A DNA stretch of 52,923 nt, taken from positions 1 through 52,923 of the forward strand of contig CAJKXZ010000009.1 of the NCBI GenBank assembly GCA_905203995.1. The letters run 5' to 3'. The notes under the pieces are model-generated. The model was not told the DNA's origin, did no database searches, and saw only the letters and a program-made list of their open reading frames with translations. The position numbers were made by a program, and so were the translations under genes. This DNA is from an uncultured Methanomassiliicoccus sp. GTDB lineage: Archaea; Thermoplasmatota; Thermoplasmata; Methanomassiliicoccales; Methanomassiliicoccaceae. Positions within the stretch are counted from its first letter, which is position 1; each line of letters starts with the position of its first letter. Below are positions 8,753-15,987 of the stretch, one piece after another.

Positions 8753-9238
8753 TCAGCGCCATTTAGAATAGCGGTCTAATAAAATGCAGGTATCATCAGC
8801 AGCGATTTTATCAATAACACCATCTGCTTCGAGACTGCGGATATATTCTTTTGTTTCTCTGACGGACACTCTGGATGCTTTGGCAATGATGTTAGCGACG
8901 ATTGTCGGAATCACCGTCTTATCCATAGGTGAGGCGTTCAGAATTTCTCTCAAGTCATATTTGAACGGTCCAAGCCGGTGCAGGTTGAGCATCGAGGTTC
9001 GCGGCGTCTGATTCTTAGGGCGTTTACGCGAACTTTGCTGCTTCCGGTCATTGCCGAACTTATTGTATGCGGTATTTGATGCCAAATTTTGTCTCCAGAG
9101 GAGAAGAGTGGCTGTTAAATACTTAAAGATTGTGCGAAAGCTGGCCCGCTTCCGCCTGATGCTGGCTATGATCTGCGCATTTTTACCAACCACATATCGA
9201 TCGCCTTGGAATAAGCGTCTTATGGCGCTACCGATCAT
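8753..9238 (-). CDS. Hypothetical protein with winged-helix-like C-terminus
   Basis: 161 residues. The first ~95 are very basic (Arg/Lys-rich) and of no recognised family. The last ~55 (from MDKTVIPTIVANIIAKASRV) look like a winged-helix DNA-binding domain: helix, turn, recognition helix (VSVRETKEYIRSLEADGVI), then a short beta wing. It is convergent with the helicase gene. No ribosome site is seen at the ATG at 9238, and an internal start nearer the C-terminal domain is possible. Coding is supported by the domain-like C-terminus rather than by homology. Confidence 0.5.
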   Translation of the reverse strand: MIGSAIRRLFQGDRYVVGKNAQIIASIRRKRASFRTIFKYLTATLLLWRQNLASNTAYNKFGNDRKQQSSRKRPKNQTPRTSMLNLHRLGPFKYDLREILNASPMDKTVIPTIVANIIAKASRVSVRETKEYIRSLEADGVIDKIAADDTCILLDRYSKWR

Positions 9239-9288
9239 TTCTTGTTTTACAGATTGCTGGTTAATAAGAGAATGATCGTACTAAAAGT

Positions 9289-9447
9289 TCATTCATACTC
9301 CTCATAAATATGCATTCGGAGAATATGCCTGATACAGTCGCCTGGATCAAGATACGTGCCATCTTCAATCCGGTCGTTGATGAAATTCATTAATTCTATT
9401 GGCATTTCAATTTCTATGCGCTCTGCTTTTTCCTGACTTTCGAGCAT
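9289..9447 (-). CDS. Small ribbon-helix-helix protein
   Basis: A 52-residue protein with an MLESQEKAERIEIEMPIEL start (beta strand, then helix A) and a second helix region DPGDCIRHILRMHIYEEYE, the usual ribbon-helix-helix (CopG/ParD-like) plan. It probably binds DNA as a dimer. An ATTATATTAA TATA box at about 9470-9479 sits 28 bases before the ATG, so the mRNA is probably leaderless. The gene is divergent from another ribbon-helix-helix gene at 9556. No toxin-like partner is adjacent, so an antitoxin role is not supported. Confidence 0.65.
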   Translation of the reverse strand: MLESQEKAERIEIEMPIELMNFINDRIEDGTYLDPGDCIRHILRMHIYEEYE

Positions 9448-9469
9448 GACCCCGTAATAACTTAATAGT

Positions 9470-9532
9470 TAATATAATCCCTACGTGTTGAACTAGCGTA
9501 TGTACAAATCTTGTCCCAATGTCAATATAAAG
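9470..9532. promoter_or_regulatory. Divergent leaderless promoters between two RHH genes
   Basis: Two TATA-like boxes face outward: ATTATATTAA (minus, about 9470-9479) and AATATAAAG (plus, 9524-9532). Each is centred about 28 bases before its ATG (9447 and 9556). The ~45-base space between them is a likely operator for one or both small regulators. Confidence 0.5.
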
Positions 9533-9555
9533 AAAATATCAATAATAGATAAATA

Positions 9556-9771
9556 ATGCCACAAAAGCCACCGAGTAAAACATCATTCAGAGTGACTGTT
9601 CCTGATGAATATCTGCCAAGGATCGATGAGATCGTTGAAGAAGATAAATATGGCGGCAGAAGCGAGTTCGTAATGAGACTTATTAGAGACTACATTGACG
9701 AAAAAGATCGTCAACGAGCTCTTCAGCTAGAGTATAAAATCATCGAAGAAAAAAAGAAACTGAAGAGATGA
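9556..9771 (+). CDS. Ribbon-helix-helix (CopG-family) regulator
   Basis: A 71-residue protein with a typical ribbon-helix-helix core: strand SFRVTVPDEYLPRIDEIVEE, the GGRSEFVMRLIRDYI second helix, then a charged coiled-coil-like tail rich in Glu and Lys. It resembles the N-terminal DNA-binding domain of NikR without the metal-binding part. It is probably an autoregulator, in view of the divergent regulator gene next to it. The TATA box 28 bases upstream and absence of a ribosome site suggest a leaderless mRNA. Confidence 0.75.
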   Translation: MPQKPPSKTSFRVTVPDEYLPRIDEIVEEDKYGGRSEFVMRLIRDYIDEKDRQRALQLEYKIIEEKKKLKR

Positions 9772-10032
9772 TTTTAGACATTCTTGCAAGATGTGATGGA
9801 TGCATGAACATCTAAAGAATCCAGATTGTTCTGCATCTAACCGACTGACTTTTTAAACAATCTTCAGATCAGAGAGCTATCTCCTGATCAATTAACAATT
9901 TAACAAGCACCAGAACTGTTTCTTAAACCAGCAAGTAACGGATCATTTTTCGCTGACAGAACGAGGCGGCGGTTATTTTTCGCGCTAAGATGAGGATGTA
10001 ATTATCAACCATGCCCACAAGTTAATCAGACC
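9772..10032. other. Intergenic gap with no recognised gene
   Basis: No ORF with domain-like sequence, tRNA-like motif or strong hairpin was seen between the ribbon-helix-helix gene and the small membrane protein. It presumably holds the promoter of the latter. Confidence 0.5.
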
Positions 10033-10188
10033 ATGAACCTGAGCCCGTGGATGGCAATTATCAGCATTATTTTCGGAATATTGGTCATCGTTTTCCGCGA
10101 TCTGTTGAACTGGATCGTCGGGATTTTCCTGATTATCTGGGGATTGTGGACCCTCTATGAGAAATTTATTGCCAAAAAAGAAAATTGA
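10033..10188 (+). CDS. Small DUF3096-like membrane protein
   Basis: 51 residues that form two transmembrane helices: WMAIISIIFGILVIVF, then WIVGIFLIIWGLWTLYE. The pattern of a short N-terminus, a helix ending before a DLLNWIVGIFLI turn, and a basic C-terminus resembles the DUF3096 family of tiny membrane proteins. Function unknown. An upstream ATG at about 10013 is closed by a stop after four codons, which leaves 10033 as the start. It is convergent with the ABC permease gene, and the two stops are only nine bases apart. Confidence 0.65.
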   Translation: MNLSPWMAIISIIFGILVIVFRDLLNWIVGIFLIIWGLWTLYEKFIAKKEN

Positions 10189-10213
10189 AGGGCGGGCTTA
10201 CTGCCCGTCTTCG
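10188..10213. terminator. Hairpin between convergent genes
   Basis: GAAGGGCGGGC and GCCCGTCTTC form an imperfect stem that overlaps the stop codons of the small membrane protein and the ABC permease. It may terminate both transcripts. Confidence 0.4.
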
Positions 10214-11514
10214 TGATTTGGAGTTTTTGCTTTCTTCTTGGTGCGGCCGATGATCAGAATATCTTTTTTGAAGAGAGTAACTGCGATAACGATCATAACT
10301 GCCGCAAAGATCAGTTCGTAACCGATTCCCGCCAGGATCATGGAATAGTTGTCCAGCATGAGGTTGTTCATGGCCATCATCGGGTGGCTGAAGGGGATCG
10401 CGAAGATCAATACCTGACCGATGAGCGGCAGACTGTTGTAGTCCATAAACATGGTCAAGAAGAAGGGAACCATTGCCAGGAAAGTTATCGGCATTATCAG
10501 TCCCTGCGCCGTCTTATAGTCTTTAGCGAAGATACCAAGGATCATACAGAGGGCTAAAGCAGAGAAGATGGCTAAGAACAGCGAGATACCCAGCAAGAGA
10601 TAATCCATCACACCGACTGATATACCATATTGTGCCAGATCGATTTGTGCTCCAGACATCAAGGCGTCAGTGTAGAACATCATGCCTACCATGTAGATCA
10701 GTGCCATAGCTAAGCCGATAATCGCGGCAGCGCCTAACTTACCGATAACGATATGGCTGCGCTTGACAGGCATCGTCAAAAGGGTCTCGAGGGTTTTATT
10801 CTCTTTTTCCATACCCATCGAAGAGATGACGATACCGCCGGCCATCACGATAATCATCAAGACAATCAAAGGCACGATGAAGGAGTTAGCGGATAAGGAA
10901 GCGTTGACTAAATCAGGTGTTATGCCTTCCATGATGTCGCCGTTGAAGTAAGTGTGGACATTAGTGCCCTGCGCAATCGGATTCTGGATGACTGCGGCGG
11001 TCGCGGGCGCAATGCTGCTCATGTGATCAATCAAGAAAACAGAAAGATCATTGGAAGCTTGGCTGATAACCGCCGAGACCATGGCCGAAGGTACCGATTC
11101 CACCAGGCCGGTGCTGTTCATAATAAAATAGACATCCAAGGAGGCCTGTTGCGGATTTTCCGCTAAAAGCGTACTACTGAAACCTTGCGGAATTGCAATT
11201 AACGCCGTTCCCCCGGCTTCTTTAACCTTTTCCAGCATGCTGTTAATATCAGTAGCTCCGGTCAGATCGACCAGCTGCGAATTCTCACTAAGAGAATCCA
11301 TTACAATCGTCGATAATTCAGTGTAAGTTCCATCATCATTAACGTCATAATTGATGATGCCTACCGTCGGCGCCCCCGTCAGATCTTCGGTCAGATCACC
11401 CATCAAGCCGCCTAAAGAAGCGAAAAGAATGGCGATGACAATGACTGGAATAAAGTTTGCAGGCGTAGCGAGCTCTTTCAACTCTTTCCGTAGAATATTC
11501 AAGAGTGGTTTCAT
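10198..11514 (-). CDS. ABC-2 family transporter permease
   Basis: 438 residues in the ABC-2/NatB architecture: one N-terminal transmembrane helix (FIPVIVIAILFASLGGLM), a large extracytoplasmic domain of about 180 residues, then five or six transmembrane helices starting near residue 210 (FIVPLIVLMIIVMAGGIVI), and a basic cytoplasmic tail. The ENKTLETLLTMPVKRSHIVIGK loop is the usual coupling segment of this family. It pairs with the ATPase at 11511-12227, with which it overlaps by four bases (ATGA). It probably exports a small molecule, peptide or ion; the substrate is unknown. Confidence 0.88.
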   Translation of the reverse strand: MKPLLNILRKELKELATPANFIPVIVIAILFASLGGLMGDLTEDLTGAPTVGIINYDVNDDGTYTELSTIVMDSLSENSQLVDLTGATDINSMLEKVKEAGGTALIAIPQGFSSTLLAENPQQASLDVYFIMNSTGLVESVPSAMVSAVISQASNDLSVFLIDHMSSIAPATAAVIQNPIAQGTNVHTYFNGDIMEGITPDLVNASLSANSFIVPLIVLMIIVMAGGIVISSMGMEKENKTLETLLTMPVKRSHIVIGKLGAAAIIGLAMALIYMVGMMFYTDALMSGAQIDLAQYGISVGVMDYLLLGISLFLAIFSALALCMILGIFAKDYKTAQGLIMPITFLAMVPFFLTMFMDYNSLPLIGQVLIFAIPFSHPMMAMNNLMLDNYSMILAGIGYELIFAAVMIVIAVTLFKKDILIIGRTKKKAKTPNHEDGQ

Positions 11515-12227
11515 CCGACCACCTTCACAAAGACTTCTTCAATGTTAGCTGCCTCGTATTTGTCTTTAAGGTCCTGAGGAGTACCAACTTCCAAAATTTT
11601 GCCTTTGGCAATAAGAGCAATACGATCGCAGATCAGTTCCACTTCCAGCATGTTGTGGGAAGAAACGATGACGGTCGTACCTTCTTTCGTGGTCTCTTTT
11701 ACCGTCGCCCGGACTTTCTGAGCGCTGATGACATCCAGACCGGAAGTCAGTTCATCTAAGATCGCTAACTTAGGCTTGAACATTAAAGCGCGGCCGACCA
11801 GCAGACGGCGGGTCATTCCTTTACTGTAAGTGCTGACTTTATCATTAAGGCGGTCACCCAAACCAGAAATCACTTTGCCGCGTTCGGCAATTTCTTCCGC
11901 CTCTTTGCCATCAGCGAAGAAGCGTGAGAAGAAAGTCAGGTAATCTTTTCCGGTCAGATCCTTATAGGCACCTGATTCTTCCGGCAGATAACTGAGAATT
12001 CTCCTTACTTCGTTTGGTTCAGTGGCCACATCATGGCCAAAGATGTTGATCGTTCCGGAAGTGATCTGCAGCAAGGTAGAGATCATCCGCAAAGTCGTAC
12101 TTTTTCCTGCACCATTTGGCCCAATGAGTCCAAAAACCTCTCCCTCTTCAACTGAGAAAGATACGCCGTCAACGGCATGGAATCCGCCAAAATCTTTGAC
12201 AAGATCTTTTATTTCAATAGCTGACAT
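11511..12227 (-). CDS. ABC transporter ATP-binding protein
   Basis: 238 residues: Walker A GPNGAGKST (about 36-44), Q-loop region, signature YSKGMTRR, Walker B LAILDELTSGLD (Leu replaces the usual Pro of DEPTSGLD), and switch His in SSHNMLEVE. It is the NatA-like ATPase of the exporter encoded by the overlapping gene. The G10 tract at 12238-12247 begins 11 bases before the ATG and occupies the ribosome-binding position. If the tract lost one G, an upstream ATG at 12279 would be in frame and would add 17 residues. Confidence 0.92.
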   Translation of the reverse strand: MSAIEIKDLVKDFGGFHAVDGVSFSVEEGEVFGLIGPNGAGKSTTLRMISTLLQITSGTINIFGHDVATEPNEVRRILSYLPEESGAYKDLTGKDYLTFFSRFFADGKEAEEIAERGKVISGLGDRLNDKVSTYSKGMTRRLLVGRALMFKPKLAILDELTSGLDVISAQKVRATVKETTKEGTTVIVSSHNMLEVELICDRIALIAKGKILEVGTPQDLKDKYEAANIEEVFVKVVG

Positions 12228-12237
12228 ATTTTTGTCT

Positions 12238-12247
12238 CCCCCCCCCC
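12238..12247 (-). repeat. G10 homopolymer tract at the ribosome-binding position of the ABC ATPase gene
   Basis: Ten G on the minus strand, then AGACAAAAAT, then the ATG. The tract probably serves as the ribosome-binding site through G:U pairing. It also lies within a short ORF that starts at 12279 (MLPLVCPFIPQ). Confidence 0.7.
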
Positions 12248-12423
12248 TGGGGTATGAAGGGGCATACTAGGGGTAGCATAAGTACTTTACACAGTAGTTT
12301 AACGGAACAACTATTGAGTAATCAACCACTATTCAGATGCTGCATAAGAACAACCGAAAATACCACAGAAAAGCAAGCATCCTAGGGAAAAACATTAATT
12401 ATTTGCTCCCCGCTTAAACCGTT

Positions 12424-13041
12424 ATGAGCGATAGTCCGGATGTAGTTCATATTCTCAGGGATGAAGCGTTTTTTACCACCGCCGCATTGGCAGACCATAT
12501 TTTAGAAAATGCCAATGCTTACCACACTCTGGCGGAAGCTGAAAAATTCCCGGGCCGTGACCGTATGGCATTCTCGATTATGCTCACCATGTTTGACGAG
12601 ATGGGCAAACTGCTGCAGATGGTACGCGAGTGTGAAAAAACCGCTAAAGCCGACCATCCCAGCGTCAGAGTGGAAGATTTTCATAACAACGCACTCAACG
12701 GCCGCCGCGGTCTCGGACAGATTTTTGAAGAGATCCGCACGATCGAAGCCGCTTCCGTAAATCTCGGCTTTGCCAACGCCGTGGTCACTGAAGAACCCGA
12801 CTTCCTGCGCGAAGAATATGCCTCGCTGGATAACAGATCACGCTATTTCCAGATTGACAAAATCATGCGGAAAGACACCTACCTGCCGACGATCGATATC
12901 ATGGACAAGTATGCCGCCGTGATTGAACGCAATGCTTTGGCCGCCGGTACCTACCTGCACGACTTAGGCAAAGCGCTGGGGCTGTGGGTCTCACTGGAAT
13001 TATCAAAAGTAGAAAAAGATGGAAGGGTTAGGTACCGCTGA
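12424..13041 (+). CDS. AbiV/HEPN-like protein
   Basis: 205 mostly helical residues. The N-terminal arrangement ALADHILENANAYHTLAEAE, then AFSIMLTMFDEMGKLLQM, recalls the AbiV abortive-infection family (HEPN superfamily), in which an E-x-GK helix precedes a histidine segment. An R-x4-H motif is present (R82, H87 in RVEDFH), the pattern used by HEPN ribonucleases. If active it would cleave RNA, perhaps in phage defence, but no toxin-antitoxin or defence partner is adjacent. A TATA-like TTAATTATT sits about 26 bases before the ATG (leaderless). It is convergent with, and three bases from, the CobQ-like gene. Confidence 0.55.
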   Translation: MSDSPDVVHILRDEAFFTTAALADHILENANAYHTLAEAEKFPGRDRMAFSIMLTMFDEMGKLLQMVRECEKTAKADHPSVRVEDFHNNALNGRRGLGQIFEEIRTIEAASVNLGFANAVVTEEPDFLREEYASLDNRSRYFQIDKIMRKDTYLPTIDIMDKYAAVIERNALAAGTYLHDLGKALGLWVSLELSKVEKDGRVRYR

Positions 13042-13043
13042 GC

Positions 13044-13859
13044 CTAATCCTCAATCAATGATTCAATCAGATTGTAATTTAAATATTTTTTAGAGATCGC
13101 ATAAATGCGCTCCAGGTTGAGCATCCAGGCTTCCCGGATGTCTTCGCCTTCGGCTACCGTGCCGCGGCCGCTGATGAAGTCTAAGGAGTCTTCGGAAGGG
13201 AAGAGCAGATCGGCATGCGGGAGAACACCGGCACGAGGCACATTGATCATTTTTTCTAATTTATCAATGCCCGGAATAAGCAGACTCATATCGCCGCGGA
13301 AACGGTTGATGATGAAGGCTTTGACGCGCTGCCGGTGCTTTTCGCTGAGCAGCGAATAAGTACCGTAAAGACCGGCGAAAACACCGCCGTACTCAATGTC
13401 GCCGACCAGAATAACCGGCGCATCAGCCATATCGGCGACGGCCATGTTAGCCTTGTCCTCCAAGTTGATCTCCGCCGGCGAGCCGGAACCCTCAATGACG
13501 ACGATGTCGTGATCCAGTTCCAGACGCAGATAGGCATCGGCGATATACTTGTCAACTTCAGCGCGGCTGCCGTCAAACGGTTTGCCGCCTAAGACTACCT
13601 GACACTGCCCGGGTCCGTGCGGTTTGATCAAAACGGGATTCATGTCTGTCTGCGGTTCCTTATTGCAGGCCCAGGCCTGATAAGCCTGCGACATGCCGAG
13701 TTCACCAGCCTCCGAAGTAGCGAAAGAATTAAGGGAAATATTCTGAGCTTTAAACGGCGTCGTGTTGAAGCCCAGCTCGGTAAAGTGCTTGCATAAGATG
13801 GCGGCTAAGGTTGTCTTACCGGCCCCCGATGAGGTTGCCTGCACCATTATACTGGTCAT
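13044..13859 (-). CDS. Cobyric acid synthase-like protein lacking the glutaminase domain
   Basis: 271 residues that match only the N-terminal ATP-dependent ligase half of CbiP/CobQ: P-loop ATSSGAGKTT (8-17), FKAQNISLNS, MNPVLIKP, EGSGSPAEINL, GGVFAGLYGT and INRFRGD. Cobyric acid synthase normally has ~490 residues with a C-terminal class I glutaminase, which is absent here; the protein ends in a ~40-residue unrelated tail. It overlaps the full-length paralogue upstream by four bases (ATGA), so the two are co-translated. It may act with that protein's glutaminase or amidate a different corrinoid or related substrate. Confidence 0.72.
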   Translation of the reverse strand: MTSIMVQATSSGAGKTTLAAILCKHFTELGFNTTPFKAQNISLNSFATSEAGELGMSQAYQAWACNKEPQTDMNPVLIKPHGPGQCQVVLGGKPFDGSRAEVDKYIADAYLRLELDHDIVVIEGSGSPAEINLEDKANMAVADMADAPVILVGDIEYGGVFAGLYGTYSLLSEKHRQRVKAFIINRFRGDMSLLIPGIDKLEKMINVPRAGVLPHADLLFPSEDSLDFISGRGTVAEGEDIREAWMLNLERIYAISKKYLNYNLIESLIED

Positions 13860-15637
13860 ACTCCATCCTCCAGAATTTTCATGATTACTTTCATGTCGAT
13901 GTTTTGCCGGACCGTCTCTGCCATGAGGTTCAGCTCCCGGTCGATTTCGGCTTCATAGTCAATTTCGACATCGCTGTGAATGCTGCTTTTAGCAAGGAAA
14001 TAGTCACGGAAAGGCGGCAGGTCAAAAATGCCGTGCATGTAAGTACCGATGACCATGCCGTCGGCAGAGACGGCTCCGTCAGTATTGCCGTCATCTAATT
14101 CCAGCAGCGGTTTTTCATGACTTTCCGTCTTACCCATATGAATCTCATAACCGCGGACGGCTTCGCCGTTCTCCAGCTTACCGCTGACCTGCACAGTTTT
14201 TTTATCATTAGAATCAAAGACCGTCGAGACGTCTAAGAAGCCGAGACCTTCGGCGGCTTTGACGTTGCCTTCGATGCCTTCCGTATCATAGATGTCCTTA
14301 CCGAGGATCTGATAACCGCCGCAGATACCCAGAATGGGAACCTTGCCGCGCAGCTCTCTTAAAACTTCAAAGAAGCCGTTTTCTTTCATCCAGGCCATGT
14401 CGGCAAAGGTATTCTTAGTGCCGGGGATGATAATTGCCTGGGCGGAGCGCAGCTCATCCGGCTGCCGCACAAACTTGACCGCCACCCCGCTGAGGGAGAG
14501 CGCGTCGAAATCAGTAAAGTTAGAAATCCGCGGCAGATGGACAATAGCGATTTTATGCGCTTCTTTCGAAGACTTGAGGTCCTGGGAATCTTCTTCCGGC
14601 AGCGAGTGCTCGATATGCGGCAGCACGCCGAGGACGGGAATGCCCAGCATCGATTCGATCTGTTTAATGCCCGACTCCAGACATTCCGGTGAACCGTGCA
14701 TATTATTGAAAATGATCCCCTTGATATGCTTACGGCGCTCGGGTGAAAGCAGTGAAACAGTACCGAAGGCATAAGCAAAAGCGCCACCGCGGATCATGTT
14801 GATGACCAGCAGACAAGGCGCTCCGGTGATTTCAGCTGTTTTCATGTTAGATAACTCACATTCAGAAAGGTTGATCTCCGCAGGGGAGCCGGCGCCTTCA
14901 ATCATCACGATATCCCGGGTCCGGCGCAGGTATTCCCAGGCTTCAACAACAATATCGACGCCTTCGCCGACCGTAAAATCTTCATAATATTCAGGAACAG
15001 TCATGTTTTTGTAAACAGCGCCGTTGACCACTACCTGCGAAACGTCATCGACCTGCGGTTTGAGCAGAATGGGATTCATACGAACTTCCGGTTCCGTTCT
15101 GGCCGCGATCGCCTGTAAGTACTGTGCTCGTGCCATTTCGCCGTCGGCGACGGCCATGGAATTGAGCGACATATTTTGTGATTTGAAAGGAGCAACGTTA
15201 TAGCCCATGTCTGAAAAAATACGGCAGAAAGCACTGGTGAGAATTGATTTACCTGCGCCTGAGGTGGCACCGAGAATCATTAATGGTTTAGCAGAAACAA
15301 AACATTTTTGTTCGATTTTCGCTTTAATTTCTTTACGTAATTCATCATCAGGAACTTCTTCTGAAAAAGGAAAATGCTCATAAACCTGTTTAGTCACGTC
15401 GGGGCGGTGGATCCAGTAACAGTCCTGGCAGCTCCAGACTTCTTCACCGTTATCTTTCTGCACCATTTTGCCTAAGCGCATGTCCATACAGGGATAGAAA
15501 GGACAGTAGCAGTAAGCGCAGTCCTGTCCTTTGAAGTGACAAGGATAATACTCGCATTCTTCATTAGATCCGGGGGTGAAATTTTCTAATTCCGTTTTCA
15601 CCATGGACCAATATTTTTTCACTAGTTCTTCATCCAT
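13856..15637 (-). CDS. cobQ: Cobyric acid synthase with N-terminal cysteine-rich domain
   Basis: 593 residues. Residues 28-73 are a cysteine-rich small domain (C28, C33, C40, C43, C45, C50, C70, C73, then WIHRPD) like PF04071, fused to a complete CbiP/CobQ. The ligase P-loop GATSGAGKS is at 123-131, with FKSQNMSLNS, MNPILLKP and EGAGSPAEINL. The glutaminase has nucleophile C439 (GICGGYQ) and H535 (YMHG). The enzyme amidates side chains of adenosylcobyrinate a,c-diamide with glutamine and ATP in cobalamin synthesis or salvage. The Cys-rich part probably binds metal. Corrinoid supply fits a methyltransferase-dependent methanogen. Confidence 0.88.
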   Translation of the reverse strand: MDEELVKKYWSMVKTELENFTPGSNEECEYYPCHFKGQDCAYCYCPFYPCMDMRLGKMVQKDNGEEVWSCQDCYWIHRPDVTKQVYEHFPFSEEVPDDELRKEIKAKIEQKCFVSAKPLMILGATSGAGKSILTSAFCRIFSDMGYNVAPFKSQNMSLNSMAVADGEMARAQYLQAIAARTEPEVRMNPILLKPQVDDVSQVVVNGAVYKNMTVPEYYEDFTVGEGVDIVVEAWEYLRRTRDIVMIEGAGSPAEINLSECELSNMKTAEITGAPCLLVINMIRGGAFAYAFGTVSLLSPERRKHIKGIIFNNMHGSPECLESGIKQIESMLGIPVLGVLPHIEHSLPEEDSQDLKSSKEAHKIAIVHLPRISNFTDFDALSLSGVAVKFVRQPDELRSAQAIIIPGTKNTFADMAWMKENGFFEVLRELRGKVPILGICGGYQILGKDIYDTEGIEGNVKAAEGLGFLDVSTVFDSNDKKTVQVSGKLENGEAVRGYEIHMGKTESHEKPLLELDDGNTDGAVSADGMVIGTYMHGIFDLPPFRDYFLAKSSIHSDVEIDYEAEIDRELNLMAETVRQNIDMKVIMKILEDGV

Positions 15638-15687
15638 AACTGTTCATCCTACATTATATTCAATTCATAATCAATGTTAGAAATGCA

Positions 15688-15972
15688 TCAGATAATTTCA
15701 AAAACAATCAGCACGACAAGAATGATGTGTAATATCATGAAAAGATAAACTAGCTTAAATTTGAGCTTCTTTGTCTTGTGATGATATTTCTTCATACCAG
15801 CATAGGCCCCGAAAGGTCCCAGCAGCGCTGCTAAAAGCAAGGCGTTTTCCGAGGTCCGGTAGAGACCTTTTTCCGCCTTCCTCTTATCGGCCCGGTACAT
15901 TAACAGGGCGGCGATGTTGAGTATGAGATAGATTATCAATACATAGAATGCTATATGCATTAATGAGAGCAT
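15688..15972 (-). CDS. DUF1294 membrane protein
   Basis: A 94-residue DUF1294 protein. Helix 1 (HIAFYVLIIYLILNIAALLM) is followed by the family's YRADKRKAEKGLYRTSE segment, a second helix over ALLLAALLGPFGAYAG, the KYHHKTKK loop, and a last helix at the C-terminus. Function unknown. It lies 15 bases downstream of the nuclease-helicase stop on the same strand, so it may be in that operon. Confidence 0.75.
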   Translation of the reverse strand: MLSLMHIAFYVLIIYLILNIAALLMYRADKRKAEKGLYRTSENALLLAALLGPFGAYAGMKKYHHKTKKLKFKLVYLFMILHIILVVLIVFEII

Positions 15973-15987
15973 TGTTAATCATTGACT

